DNA of 39,046 nt from a virus. Position numbers and translations under genes: made by a program. The stretch lies in the IMG/VR virus record IMGVR_UViG_3300010885_011300, positions 1 to 39,046 of that record, one strand, 5' to 3'. This document shows, one piece after another, positions 7,284 through 20,000 of this stretch (its first letter is position 1; each line of letters opens with the position of its first letter). The notes under the pieces were generated by a model, which was not told where the DNA came from, ran no database searches, and saw only the letters and a list, made by a program, of their open reading frames with translations.

Positions 7284-7890
7284 TTGTACTTAAGTTAGTC
7301 AAGGTCTGTATCCGCACAGTATAGTCGATCTGTATCTGGCGGTTCAAACTCTTTTGCACAGGGTGGAAAATCACATGGGTTAACAACCGTAAATTGGTTG
7401 TATCTCCATTCACAGCCTTCAATCCTAGTTCATCAAACACATATTCACCATTGAAATTGGTTGAATTATCAAATGCTTGCTGTCCGGGTGGTTCGCCGTA
7501 ATCCAGCAAACAACTTACTAGGATGTCTGTATACACTTGCCCGGAAGTGTGTAACACTTCCATGTAATTATTGGTCACATCTGTGTCCGCTGCTGAATTA
7601 TCATCTACCACTTTGAAATAGGTTTCATTGTAAAGATCAGCGTTGGCACCGGTAGTATTGGGTGGCAAATAGGTGATCACTCCAGTGGGGTCCACAGAAC
7701 TGCCACCATTGCCAAATGCCATGCTGTATATCCAGCCGCCACCTTGGGCCAGCGTTCTATTGCTTAGAGTTTGGGCTAGTGCTACACTCATATTTTCGTA
7801 GTGGATAGCGTTCTTTTTGTCCACGAATACTTCGCCGCTCACGGGATCAAAGATCTTTACAAATCCTTGAATTTGAATAGGTATCATCAT
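7279..7890 (-). CDS. Putative virion structural protein
   Basis: A 203-residue protein. The N-terminus, IQGFVKIFDPVSGEVFVDKKNAI, resembles the C-terminal half of the 48-residue protein encoded just before it. The middle has SMAFGNGGSSVDPTGVI and TGANADLYNETYFKVVDD; the C-terminus (VIFHPVQKSLNRQIQIDYTVRIQTL) alternates like beta strands. I recall similar proteins following the giant structural gene in uncultured marine myophages, but not with a proven role. It overlaps the small upstream gene by four bases (ATGA at 7887-7890). A baseplate-periphery or fibre-attachment role is inferred from position only. Confidence 0.65.
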   Translation of the reverse strand: MMIPIQIQGFVKIFDPVSGEVFVDKKNAIHYENMSVALAQTLSNRTLAQGGGWIYSMAFGNGGSSVDPTGVITYLPPNTTGANADLYNETYFKVVDDNSAADTDVTNNYMEVLHTSGQVYTDILVSCLLDYGEPPGQQAFDNSTNFNGEYVFDELGLKAVNGDTTNLRLLTHVIFHPVQKSLNRQIQIDYTVRIQTLTNLSTT

Positions 7891-8033
7891 GCTCGTGTCT
7901 CCACAAATACTTGTTTGGTTTGGGGATCCGAGATCTTTAAAAAGCTCGAAACCGCTATAGCACCGCGCTCGTCAGGGCGAGCAACAGGCTTTGGCTTGGG
8001 CGGCTGTGGTTGAATCTGCTGTTTTTGCTGCAT
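7887..8033 (-). CDS. Small 48-residue Pro/Gln-rich protein
   Basis: This short frame fits exactly between the giant gene and the 203-residue gene. ATG 8033 follows the giant gene's TAA (8046-8048), and its TGA (7887-7889) overlaps the next ATG as ATGA. The N-terminus is Gln/Pro/Lys-rich (MQQKQQIQPQPPKPKP). The C-terminal half contains RPDERGAI then FLKISDPQTKQVFVETRA, which resembles FVKIFDPVSGEVFVD at the start of the next protein. The resemblance, the tight coupling and AAGG ten bases upstream argue that it is a real gene. It may be a linker or adaptor for the structural protein that follows; the role is unproven. Confidence 0.75.
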   Translation of the reverse strand: MQQKQQIQPQPPKPKPVARPDERGAIAVSSFLKISDPQTKQVFVETRA

Positions 8034-8045
8034 GTTTTATTTACC

Positions 8046-11000
8046 TTAATTTTGTCCTCTGAAGAACCTTGCGGCATCAGTTTGGGTGATTTGTAGTGCC
8101 TGCCCGTTGGTGGGTTTTACACCCGGTCCATACCATCCTAATGCTTGCCTTACACGGATTGAAACTTCATACCCTGCTGTGGGCGCTGTATCAAAAGTGA
8201 TTGTTGCAGGTGCAACTGAATCCACAGTATAACCTGTGTATACACGTATTCCAGCAACATACACCAAGATTGCTTGCTCAGCAAAACTCAGTGCCAATAG
8301 ACTCAAGTCAATATTTGGTGCCGAGAATGTTGTGGTAGAACCATCTGCTAACGTATTTGTGTATACAACACGATCTTGATATTCAGCTGGGGCAAGATTT
8401 CCTCTACCAATGTTATACACGATAGAATCCACTTCATGATTGGCTGCTGCTGTTCCGGCTGTGCCGCGCATCAAACTGCTGACTGTGTTGTTAGTGGTAT
8501 CGAGCACACGATACATTATACGTTCACCGTTGATCGTAATCGCACCCCAGATGTTGATATTCAGATTGGGTTCGGTCAATGCGCTGGCGTTGTCTACGTA
8601 AATGATATCCTGACCTTTCAACAATGGCTGAACCAATGTTGTAGTAGTTGCCGGGGTCATACGATAGGTAGCTTGAATTCCACGCATGTCCTGGAATACG
8701 CGGAATTCCATGGCTTCGGGCACAACTGAATCTGTAAACAACTGAGCCACTACCACATCTGTTTTGCTGATTACCGGACCGTGCAATATCAGCTGCTCTC
8801 CAGAAATCAGATAGTCATCACCATAGAAGATATGTTTACCATTCTTTGTTACCCACATGCGTGTAGGGTCTGTGATCACTCTTCCCAATTGGAAATCATT
8901 TACGTTCACTTGGATACCCTCGGTGTAGTCAAAACTACCTGGGTCGTAGTTCACATCTCCTAAGTCAAAATCTGTGCTGTCAAAAGGCTCATTTACTACA
9001 GCGCCCTCAATGACCGGGCCTTGCCATAACAATGTTACTATGCTTTGTTGTGCTGTATCATTCCATGATGTCACACTAACTATGTCACCATATCGAGGAT
9101 AGAAGCCGCCAGTGGTGCGGAATACCAGTTGGTAGTTATCTATACTGCTGCTGTCGTCTGAGATTATATAATCTGCTTTGGTAGTCACGCTGATTAGAAC
9201 TTCTGATCCCACACTAGGAGCAATAGTAAAATCTACATATCTAGTATCATTGCCAGTGTATGGCTCTACGAGATAATCGCTGCCTAACGTGAGTTTTTCG
9301 TTATTCACATATACTAGAACATCATTGTCCGACACTAGTGCTAAACTGTATCCGCCGCGAGTAGGCAATGCATACCCTGAACTGCCATCTGCTATGTAGA
9401 ACGCACCCTCGGGCGGTCTGGCACGGATACCATTGACTTCTACTACCAAGTTAGGAACATTGGTGCCGGACATGGAATTATCAAGTTGGTAATCTAATTG
9501 CCCATAGCTTATAAAATATTGTGTCTGCGGAGTAGACCAAGTGTATGGCAATGATCCATCTGTATTACCAATGGCTGTGATGTTTAGTTCATCTGATGAA
9601 GTATATGTGTTGGCAAAAGCTATGTTTGTAGTTTGATTTACACCTGCTGTATAAGTGTAATCGTTTATCAACGCACCATTGACAAAGATCACCATGTCAG
9701 AGATTTCAGCATCTGCCACAGGAATATTCAAGAAGTTACCAACATCTGCACCGTTGTAAATGTTTCTGTAAAGTTGATTTCCGCCACCAATGCCAAATAT
9801 GCTGATCACTAATGCATCACCATTAGCAGCTGGGGGTGCGCTAACGCTAGGAATGATCTCTACAATTTGATTGACCCAATCCACAGCATATGCTATACCC
9901 AATGCAAGATCGCGCCCCTGGGTTAGATTAGTCACACGTATTTGCACTGGATCAGCTAGTGCTCCAGCAAAGCTCTGTGTGTATGCCAAAATGCTGTTGT
10001 AATTCCATTTGATAGTATTCCAGGCAAACCCATGGCCGTCGCCATCCCAATCGGCACCCGGACGGGTATAGACACGGAAATCTAATGTGTCAAATTCTGA
10101 ACCAGGCACCAATTCTTCAGGTGCGTGGCTTTCGTATGGTCCAACAAACTCGCCACCATTTACATTGATATCTGTAGGCCGCAGGCCTAGATAGATATCG
10201 CGGAAGTTACTTTCGTATATGGTATCTAGGATACCCGGATCATATGTGGGTCTGCCTTCGGGACCATAAGCAATGTTATCAAACGGATTTATGTCAAAAT
10301 TACCTACATCAAATCCAGTGTTTTGACTGAATGTCGGTGCGGATACTTGCACACCCGGATAAGTTATGCCGTCAATCAACAGACCTAGATCTAATCCTGG
10401 CTCATTAACAGATGGCACGTATAATCCCATGGTTCTGTCCACACCACTCAATCCAGTATTAACTGGTAACTCAGTTGTAACATCCAGATTTAAAGGATAT
10501 GAGTAAGTGCCGGCATTCACCAGCGACCAATATGCAGGGTCGAACGTAGCAGATTCTACTGCTGTGGCCCTGGCTGTGATAGTAGTTGATAACACAGTCT
10601 GACTAAGAGATACAGTGTATGTTCCAACACCACCGTTGCCGGAGAGATAACCGGTGATTATAGTGCCGCTGGTTACTCCAGTTCCGCTGATTACCATATC
10701 TATCTCAAGTGCTGGGCTGCCGTTTGGCACCTTGGTCACTGTCATCACTGAATTTTTTATAGATGCTGTGACTGGAATCTTTGGACTATTGGCTTCCCAT
10801 ACTCTGTTATCGTAGCGCACCAAGGTGCCATTGTTGTATGACACATTTGGTTCCCAATCAACAATGGTAGATGCGTATTGATATCTGTCATACCTCATCG
10901 TGAGATTGAAACTGCGAACCAAATTGTAGTATTGTGTTTCTCCGGCAGTTTCTGAGTTAGGATCAGTGTTTTCGCCTTGACCCGGTCCGGACATGATGGC

Positions 11001-14000
11001 TACCAATTGTCCGCCGGTGCCGTTGCCACCACTTAATGTTATGATAGCAGTGGTGATGTATCCAACCCCAGGATCAACAATAGTGATTCCGGTTATATGT
11101 CCTTCCCCATTTATATTAACCTTGATCACAGCAGGTGAAACACAATCGCCGGTGACTGTGGCTATCGGAGCCACGGTATATCCTGATCCTGATTCAGCTA
11201 CTATAGCACCTACTACAGAAAGGGTGTAATTTTGATACCAGAAATTCCAAGGCTGATCTTGCCATATCAGACTGGTTGAATCCGCATCACTCACATCACT
11301 GGGGTGACCAGTGCCCACTGCTGTGCTCACTGTATAAGGAGTGAGTATAGGGCTAATAAACTGATTAGGAATCACATTGGTATCGTAGTATGCAGGAACA
11401 TCAAAGTCGGTCATCGATCCTTGATAATCATCTATACCGTTGTAGATTAGATTCAACTCACGTATCTGCACATGATATGGTTTGATTTCTTGGATGTAAT
11501 CAACCACAAAATCTTGATTGTCTCTGCGATAGGTTTGGAATGCCAATAGTTCACGTATGGTGTGATCTACGTCAATCAACGACGTTTTTGTCAACCAATT
11601 GGGCGCCAAGAACTCTGACAGCACAAAGTTAAACATCAATATCAATGCACGGTTGCGTTCAACGAGGAGTTCGTCAACTAACAATTCTTGATTGACAGCT
11701 TGGATTATGCGGCGAGTTTCAATCACTGGTTCTTGATCAAAATATTGCGAATCAAATACTTGCGAATCAAATCCAAATTTGCCGGCTTCGTAGTCCCATA
11801 GCAATGAAGAGATTTCTATAGTGCCATCTTGAAGTCCTACACGTTCCCATTTATTGGTAGTTACACGTAGATATATTTCCCATTTGTTTTGTGAGTTGGC
11901 AGTAACACGCACACTGGATCCCACCGGTGCTTGATACAGGCTCAGCTTGCTGAGGTCACTGTATACCGCCACTGTGGTGATAATCTGTATGCTAGAATCG
12001 TAATCAGGTAGATACCAATTGATATGATTCCAATATTTTCGAGTGTCATAGTTTTGGACTCTTATCAACAACAGTGTGGCAAATGTTTTTGCCTCGGTAA
12101 CTTGATATATAGCCCAAAGACCGTTTTCTCTAGAATCACTGGCCACTAGATATAGATATCCCACAGGAACCTGTGCAAGATTCTGATAACTGAGTTCTTC
12201 AATGGTTGCAACTCGCTTGTCCCAATCACCAATTCCTGCTGGTGGCTCGGGTTCTCTACTGTTCAACAATGCAAAACTACGAATCTCAGTGATAGGGAAT
12301 TGTGCCAATACTGAATTCACTCGGCCAAAATAATTCTTCAATGCCAAGAATCTATCGGCAAACATACTCTGACGTGGACTGAATTGCACGCCATAGCGAT
12401 TAGCGATACCAAGTGTGACATCCGGAACCTGGGCGCCAGTGGTGTTTACGCCACAAAGACTGTCTTGGAACTTGAGATATAGATTGTCAGGAAGGAATCC
12501 ATCTGCGCGATTTTGTGGAACCAAGCTATATTGCACGTGAACATTGTTGTCTGTGAGCTGTTGATCAAACTCAATACTGAGCACAGTATCCTGCGCTGAT
12601 ATATCATTGGCAGCATTATAGATAGCTGTTGCGCTGGCAGATAAGAACGCCACATACGGTATGCCAGAAGAGCGCGGATCTGCAATGTATCTTGATATCC
12701 CAACCGCACTTAGAGTTTTTCCAGCACGAGTATCTATGGTAGTGATTCCACTCACCCAGAAATAATAGGTTGTCTCAATCATACCGCTGTCATTGATTCC
12801 AGAAACAACATTATAACTCACACGGTTTCGAGGAGTGCCCGGTCCTGTGTAGCTTGCCGGTGGAACAGAGCTGGCGACCCATTGATAAATGTCAATACTG
12901 GATCCTGGGAAGATCTGACTCCAACGTCGTGACGCATAGGTAATATTATCTTGGTTAGGGTCAATAAATCTTGTTCGAGTAGTATCCCACCACAATTCGC
13001 CCACATGTGCTGCAAACCAACTCTGGCCATGATTGTTTATAGGGCCAACATTATAAGCAGCAGGATCAATGGCTCCTGTATAATTGAGATTCTCACTTGC
13101 TGCACCCAGAATCTTACCTTGTAATGGATCAATAAAATCAAAGTATGTGGTCTTGGCTCCGGTTACAAGACTATAGCTATAAACTGAATTGATCAATGCG
13201 GTATTGACCACCGGAACTTGTTCACGTATCACTGTCCAAGCAGGGGTAAGGTCGTAGTTGGTAAATCTTGCCACACGACCGTAGTTTAACTCGCTCAAGG
13301 TGCTGTCATCTATATCACTGCCAGGACTACCAATTAACAATACTCCGTCTGTATAGCTCACTGCAATTCCGTAACGGTCTAACTCTCTCACTCGCTGATC
13401 GTATACTTGTTGGCCAAACACAAATTTGCCTGGATTGCTCACAGAGTCAGATGCACTACGCAGATAATCATAAGTGTATACCGCACCACTCTGATATAGA
13501 GGACCATTGAATGCTGTGGTGCGTCCATCAAAATAAGTTTTGCCCTTGTCAAAAGTATTTGGTCGATATATATTGCCTGCGGGCGCACCTACGGTCAGGG
13601 TCAATGCCGATGTGTCGATGTTTACCGCAAAACCAAATTCAGCATTCAACACTGGTGATGGGCTGGTGATAGTTTGAGTGTAGGCAAACGTGTTGAATCC
13701 TAGACGTTGGAACATATCGCCTATCAATCCAGGCAGCACAGTGAGTCTATTGCCCTCTTCGGCGGCTACTAAATTCTTCACGCTCACAGTCAATAACCCA
13801 AAGGCAGATGTGCCGGGCAATCCGGTACTGGCTATGATATTGGCAATGCCCGATGAATTGATGTCATTGACCAAACTTGCAACCCAGGTGCTCTGTTGCC
13901 AATATTTGGTATCAGTTATAGCTGTTCCAACAGGAACAATCTTGATGGAACGATATACACCAAGATCATATTGAACAATACTGTTGATTGGCCAGGCTAG

Positions 14001-17000
14001 ATTGATGTTCCATTGGTCTAGCTCACTCATGATCACTTCTTGATCATTTATTCTTATGCTTTGCCCCGGCTGCAATCTTGGATTCACATTCAGACTGGTA
14101 GTGACTCCATATACTCTACTTTGATTTACATTGCGTTGAACCGACCCAGCATAAGGCAATATCGAACTATCTTCCGGAGCACCTGTGTAGAGACTGCAAC
14201 TGTATCGGCAGATATCCACAGCTGATCCAAATGCTGAATTAGTTGGAACATTAGCATTTATAATCTGTAGTAAATTGAATGTGTTGGGTTGTATTTGTAG
14301 AACATCGCCCACTGCCAGAGTCTCGTCAACCGTGACTGTTGCTCCGCTTACTGAGAACGTTCCACCTATATTGTTTTGAGTATTGGTCAAGAATGCATTA
14401 TTCAGCACCACAAAAGTAGGATTGACCAATACACCACCATCCACTGTGTAAGCTGTTTGTGCAGCATCTGTGATCACAAAGTTTTGCACTGATCGATCGT
14501 AAACATATACTGCACCGGCGCGAATCACATCGTCATAGCGATCATTTGGTGTTCCAGCCATGACCTGACGTCCATCCACTGTGCAAGCCACGCTGTGTCC
14601 AAATCTAGCATCGTCCGGCAATCTAGCTGTGATAGTAGTGGATGCTACAGACTGGCTAGGATATACTGTGTATGTCCCAACACCGCCGGTGCCCGAGATG
14701 AAACCAGTGATTGTGGTTTCAGGTGTGCTGGTCACCCCATTGCCACTGAGTTTCATTCCTTTGGTCAACAGTGGGCTACCAATAGACACACCGGTCACTG
14801 TCATAACAGATCCTGATATAGAAGCTGTGACCGGAATTGTGAATTCTATAGTGTCGACCAAGTCAAAATAACTGGTAGCTGTGGCAACAATATTAGAATC
14901 TGATGCTGGCACATTGATGAATATTATGGCGTGTCCATAGCTGCTGTCATCGTTTACATATTGATAATCAATATTTGGTCGTTGTAGGACCCCATTTACT
15001 GATACTTCAAAACTGTAGACGTTGGTTGCAGTATACAAGTAGTCTTGTAATGAGAACTCGTTGGCAGATCCGTCACCTGTGTATGCTATTGAAGTTCTAC
15101 GACCGATCTGCAATGTTAACTGGCTAGGGGCCGGGGAGTTGAGAACTATATTGGTAGCAGTTTGTGTGTAATCCAACCCGTAAGTCAATAGTCGATTGTT
15201 TAACACCACAGTAAGTTGTTCAGGATATGATGGATCTACCACACAATAATCACTGTAATTGAAAATAGTCGTGGTTCCATCGCCCACGTATGAGACTGAT
15301 TGAGATTGAACTTCTACTAATCCATACGCAAATACTTTGTTAACCCCCGGTGCACCGATATACATCCAATGCTCATCACGACTCATAGCCACACTGTAAC
15401 CAAACTCTGCTGGTAACAACAAATCTTCAGTATCGGGCACAGTGAGTAATGCGGTCGGTGTAAAAGTGTTTGCGCCTGGAAAACGGTAAATTACCGCTGC
15501 ATAACCACAATCGTTGTAACTGGCTGGTGCACCGACAACTTGCCAGGACTGATTGCCTATACTGGTTGACCATCCAAATAACAATGTATCCGGCACACCA
15601 GATAATTCAACCACAGAATTTTGTAGGAATGGATTGATTGATGTGCGTATGTAGGTATACACAGCACCGGCGCCCGAATTAAATGTTGGGCTGCCAACTA
15701 TAGCGTATAAGTTATCTTTGCTTTGCGCTATGCTCAATCCAAACAAACTGTCAGTTTCGGGAACAACGGCTTTGATTTCAGTGGCCGAGGTGAATACGTC
15801 TTGCTTTTCTAATACTTGCCATAGTCCAAGACCATTGTTGTCTACCCAAACTTTATTGCCAGGTATCAAGCTGTTTGCATAGGGCAAATTAACCACATCA
15901 CTGGCTTGACTCACACGCTGGGTTTGTAACACAAATCCGATACCATTGCCAGTTTCAATAGTTTGACTTTGGTTAGCAAAAGAGAATATCGCCACCAATT
16001 GGTTTATGCTAGGAGCACTTATTATCTTATAACTTCCGTCAACTTGGTCAGAGAAGTATCTCACAACAAATGTAAGATTTGCATTGGTTGCATTGACTGT
16101 GGAAATACCATGTGGTTCAGTGAATGTAAACACACTAGTGCCATCAAGATTTGTGGTTATAGAACTGAGATATCCAGGCAATGTATTGATCCTGTAGATA
16201 CCCCAATCGTAGTTATTGATTTTAGCGGCCCATATAGTTGCACCCAACACCACATCGGTGAGACTTGCATCTAGATTAATAGGAATAGTTAGATCAAACA
16301 CTGTGATATCAACGTCATCAAAATTAACATAACCGGCGCTGGGCAATGCTGTGTCTGTGAGTGGCACAATCTCTGTGGTTAATATATTAGGCGAAGTTAT
16401 CTTATAACTGCTCTTCCATAAGTTGTTGACCAACACAGTTTGATTTGCATCGCTGCTTTCTCCAGGTTCTATCACCTGTATAGTGCTAGGGTTAGCAGTG
16501 AGTAATGCTTCATTTAGTTGCAGTTCGTAGAAACTACGATTGGCATTAGCACCGTAAGTTCCTCTTAGAATAGCCCAATTTTCATAGATCTTATATTGTG
16601 CAACACCGCGACCTAGATCAGCAAGTGAGAATATCTCGGCTGCACGTTGAGTTCCTTTTGTGCCCAAAAACTGTTGATACAATTGAACTTGACTGGTAGA
16701 ATCCAGTTCTAGGTTCACCATGTATTGTCGAGGTTTCCAACCGATCAGGCCATACGCAAATAGATCTTGATTGAGTTCAAGATTAGCAGTATATACATTG
16801 TAACTGTTGGCCAGCTGATCACTCTTGTTGGCTGCGTTGGGCAATAGGCCTTGCTGTATGCGGGTATAGTCTGACACTACCCAATTGGTGATTTCAAATT
16901 TGCTGGAAGGTTGCACGATATCTACCGCGCTGTAATAAGTGTTTTTCCATTTTACTATCTCACCTCGAGAATATTTCTTCAATGGATCCCATTGTTTGAT

Positions 17001-20000
17001 ATTATCTTGATTCAAGATAAAGCCCGGAGCATTCAGCTGACCGTTCCAGTTTGTGGTATTCCACCCTACAAGACGTATACGGCTCTGTCTAGCGCCAGTG
17101 ATAGGATTGTAAATCAAGTCATCAAAAATACTCACATTGTCTAGAACAATCATGCTTTCATAACTGGTAAACTTGATGTTAATGAAGTTGATGGTTTCTC
17201 TGCTTAAACTGGTGATGCTGAAAACATTGTCCACTCGATCGACCACAAGATCTCTAGTGTTGTATTGTGTGCCATTGGCTGTGAGAATCATGTTTTCGGC
17301 AGTTTGGGCAGCAATGCTATCTACTATAGCACCTGGCTTCTCTACTATGAATTGGCTAGCGTTAGGGTTAAGATTGATGATCGAACCAGGCGCCCAGCCT
17401 TGATTGCTCCAATACAAAAACTCACTGACCATCTGATTCCAGTCCAACACATATCCGTTTTCGATATTTTTAAATATCATCCCTTGTTGTTGTAACAGAG
17501 CACCATAGCTCAATAAGAAATCAGCTACCAATGTGCGATTCACAAATTCATATGAATAGGGAATTTGCACCACATTGTTGGTATATTCAACTGGAACACG
17601 AACTGTGCTACCACCTGCCGAGATTGTGGCTAGTTGACCACTCACACGGCTTTGTAAAATATTAAAGTATGGTTGACTCTGATTGTAACCATATACTGTC
17701 CATCCTGCCTCAGTTGCCTGCACAATCACGCTAGAATATGTGAGTTGGGCAAAAGGCACATTTTTGTAGAACAGTAAATTATAACTGTCGTCGGGCAATA
17801 GCAAACTAGAATTTGAACTATTAGGACTACTTTGTTCTGTGTAAATCCCTAGGAGATTCTTTGCAGAGAAACTAGCCATCCTGTAACACAATCTCACGTC
17901 AAGATTCTTGAGATCGGCAGTGAGCGCATCTGTGGAGTTAATACCACGCTGTCTATTGAAATCTACGATCCAATCAATATAGCTGGCTTTGCTTGTTCCA
18001 TTGCCATAGATTTCCACACCATTGGCATCTAATCTATAACGCTGGTTGTAAAGATATTGATCGTAGTCAGTGTCAAATCTGTAAAGGTCTCTGTCTGCAA
18101 ACAATGAGAAAAATTCTGCAGGGCGAGTCAATACCAACAGTCGCATGATAGCAAAAGGATATGCGCTCGAGGTGCGCCATGCATTTTCTACAGGGCCGTC
18201 ATCACCGGCAACCCAGCTTTTCTGGAAATCGTTGCTGTTGAAATTGCCTACCACAGTTTGCATAGGACTTAGTAATGCACCTTCGCTACCAGCAGGTATT
18301 ACATCCAACAATCCCGGACGCACATAGGCCGGACGCACATAAGGTGCCACTGGATCCCGCACTAGACCTGCTGCAAGATCTCCCCACAACACCAAGTTAC
18401 CCGAAGTGTATGGTGGCGGTCCGTATTCGTCCATCCACCACAGGGGCATTTCGCTAAAGCCCAACATCTCCCAAGGTCTAGAGGTAGGATAGATTGTGTC
18501 GTAGAAATAGTTGTAAATGCCGCGCCAGGCTCCCACTGCTAGAGGATCACCTGTGAGTTTGTTTGATGCAGTTGAATAGTTCCAGGTGAACTGATTGGTT
18601 TTTACATAATCCTGTGCCTTGTAATCTAGCTTGTTCCATCCCACCCAGGCTAAGAAATCTTGATTCAATATATCTTGAACTTCAAGAAGAGAATAGTCAG
18701 TGGTGCGGAATTCTCCTGGGATTACATCTGCTGCTGTAAGCGGAATTGGGTTACCGTCTAGTTTTAAATTGTTATAGATCCTGGTTTCGTATTCTAACAA
18801 CAATTCATCGCGGAAATCATTGAATGCCCTAGTGATTGACCCATCGTGCCCACGGATTACAAATACTGGATCTACATATGTGGTATCTAAAAAGATCTCT
18901 GGCACGTAAGCAGGATACAATCCTAGTTTGGTAGGAGTGTTAGGAACATAGTTACCGTAGGTTGCTTCGTATTCTTGTATGGTAACAACATCACCAACAG
19001 ACAATGGCACCAAGATAGTGATAGTAGGAGCATCTGTGCTGACTATGTATTCAACACCTCTGGTCAATAGTCGACTTTCACCATTGGTGTAAGAGCCACT
19101 GAGATATACCAGCAAGGCTTGATAGTTGGCTGATTTATAGTTGTATACCTGTGTGAGATCAAATACCTGTGTGGTAATTGGGGTTACCGTGGTTTGTATC
19201 TGTGTATAAACTGTGCCAATAGGCAGCATGTCTGACCAGTAGAATGGATTTGAACTATTACGTGCTACATTGATCTCAGAAAATACTGCATTGAGTATTT
19301 CCGGGATGGTCATGTTTACATAATCGCCAGCACCTGCTTGATTTAAAAATTGTGCTTTGAATTTTTGATATTCTCTTGAATTGTATTCCAGTGAGGCAAA
19401 AATATCGTAGTCTGGTTCGCGCAGGAAATATCCAGCCAAAGTCATTGGAGAACTCTGTTGTAATATGATCAGTCCATAAGGAATGATATTACCTAGATCT
19501 CTGGTGTTGTTAGCACCATTCGCAGCGCCTGTTAAGTTAACTAGATTCTGTGTGATGCTATCGTAATGTGTTCTGATAGTTCCCAATGTGAGATATGGAC
19601 TATTACCATTCAATGGATTATTTTCCAAGTTGATAGGAACTTGATAGAATCCTACTTTACTGACCTGGTCACTGAGTGCCAATACTTCTACAACATCACC
19701 ATACACTAGTTTTGTTCCTGGATTGATCGTTATCACAGTGTTGGTATCTGTGGTAGTTACTGTGTATGTTGTTGGATCCTGGAACAAACTGCTGTAATTC
19801 TGTGAAATACTTGTGGCGTAAAATTTAACACTAGGAATGGAGCCAGTGGGCAGCACCGCCACATCCAAGATAAACGGTGTTGTTGCTGCCATCACAGTAG
19901 GCAGCACAGTTTGAGAAATGCTGACTGAGTAAGTTCCTATTCCACCTGTGCCGTTGATAAGGCCAGTAATCTGGGTGCCAGTTGCTACGCCTTTTCCACT

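Noticed and set aside
8034-8045. GGTAAATAAAAC before the 48-residue gene as a late promoter
   Set aside because: It abuts the ATG, so transcription would start inside the gene. AAGG there is better read as part of the ribosome site, so I did not list it as a promoter.
10993-11229. Plus-strand open frames opposite the giant gene (also near 8376, 13690, 14581, 20112)
   Set aside because: They are antisense shadows without ribosome sites or recognisable motifs; the minus-strand frame is continuous over 14.6 kb.
13264-15743. Calcium-binding DxDxDG loops in the FG-GAP repeats
   Set aside because: Scattered Asp residues exist (for example GSDIDDS), but none forms the canonical loop.
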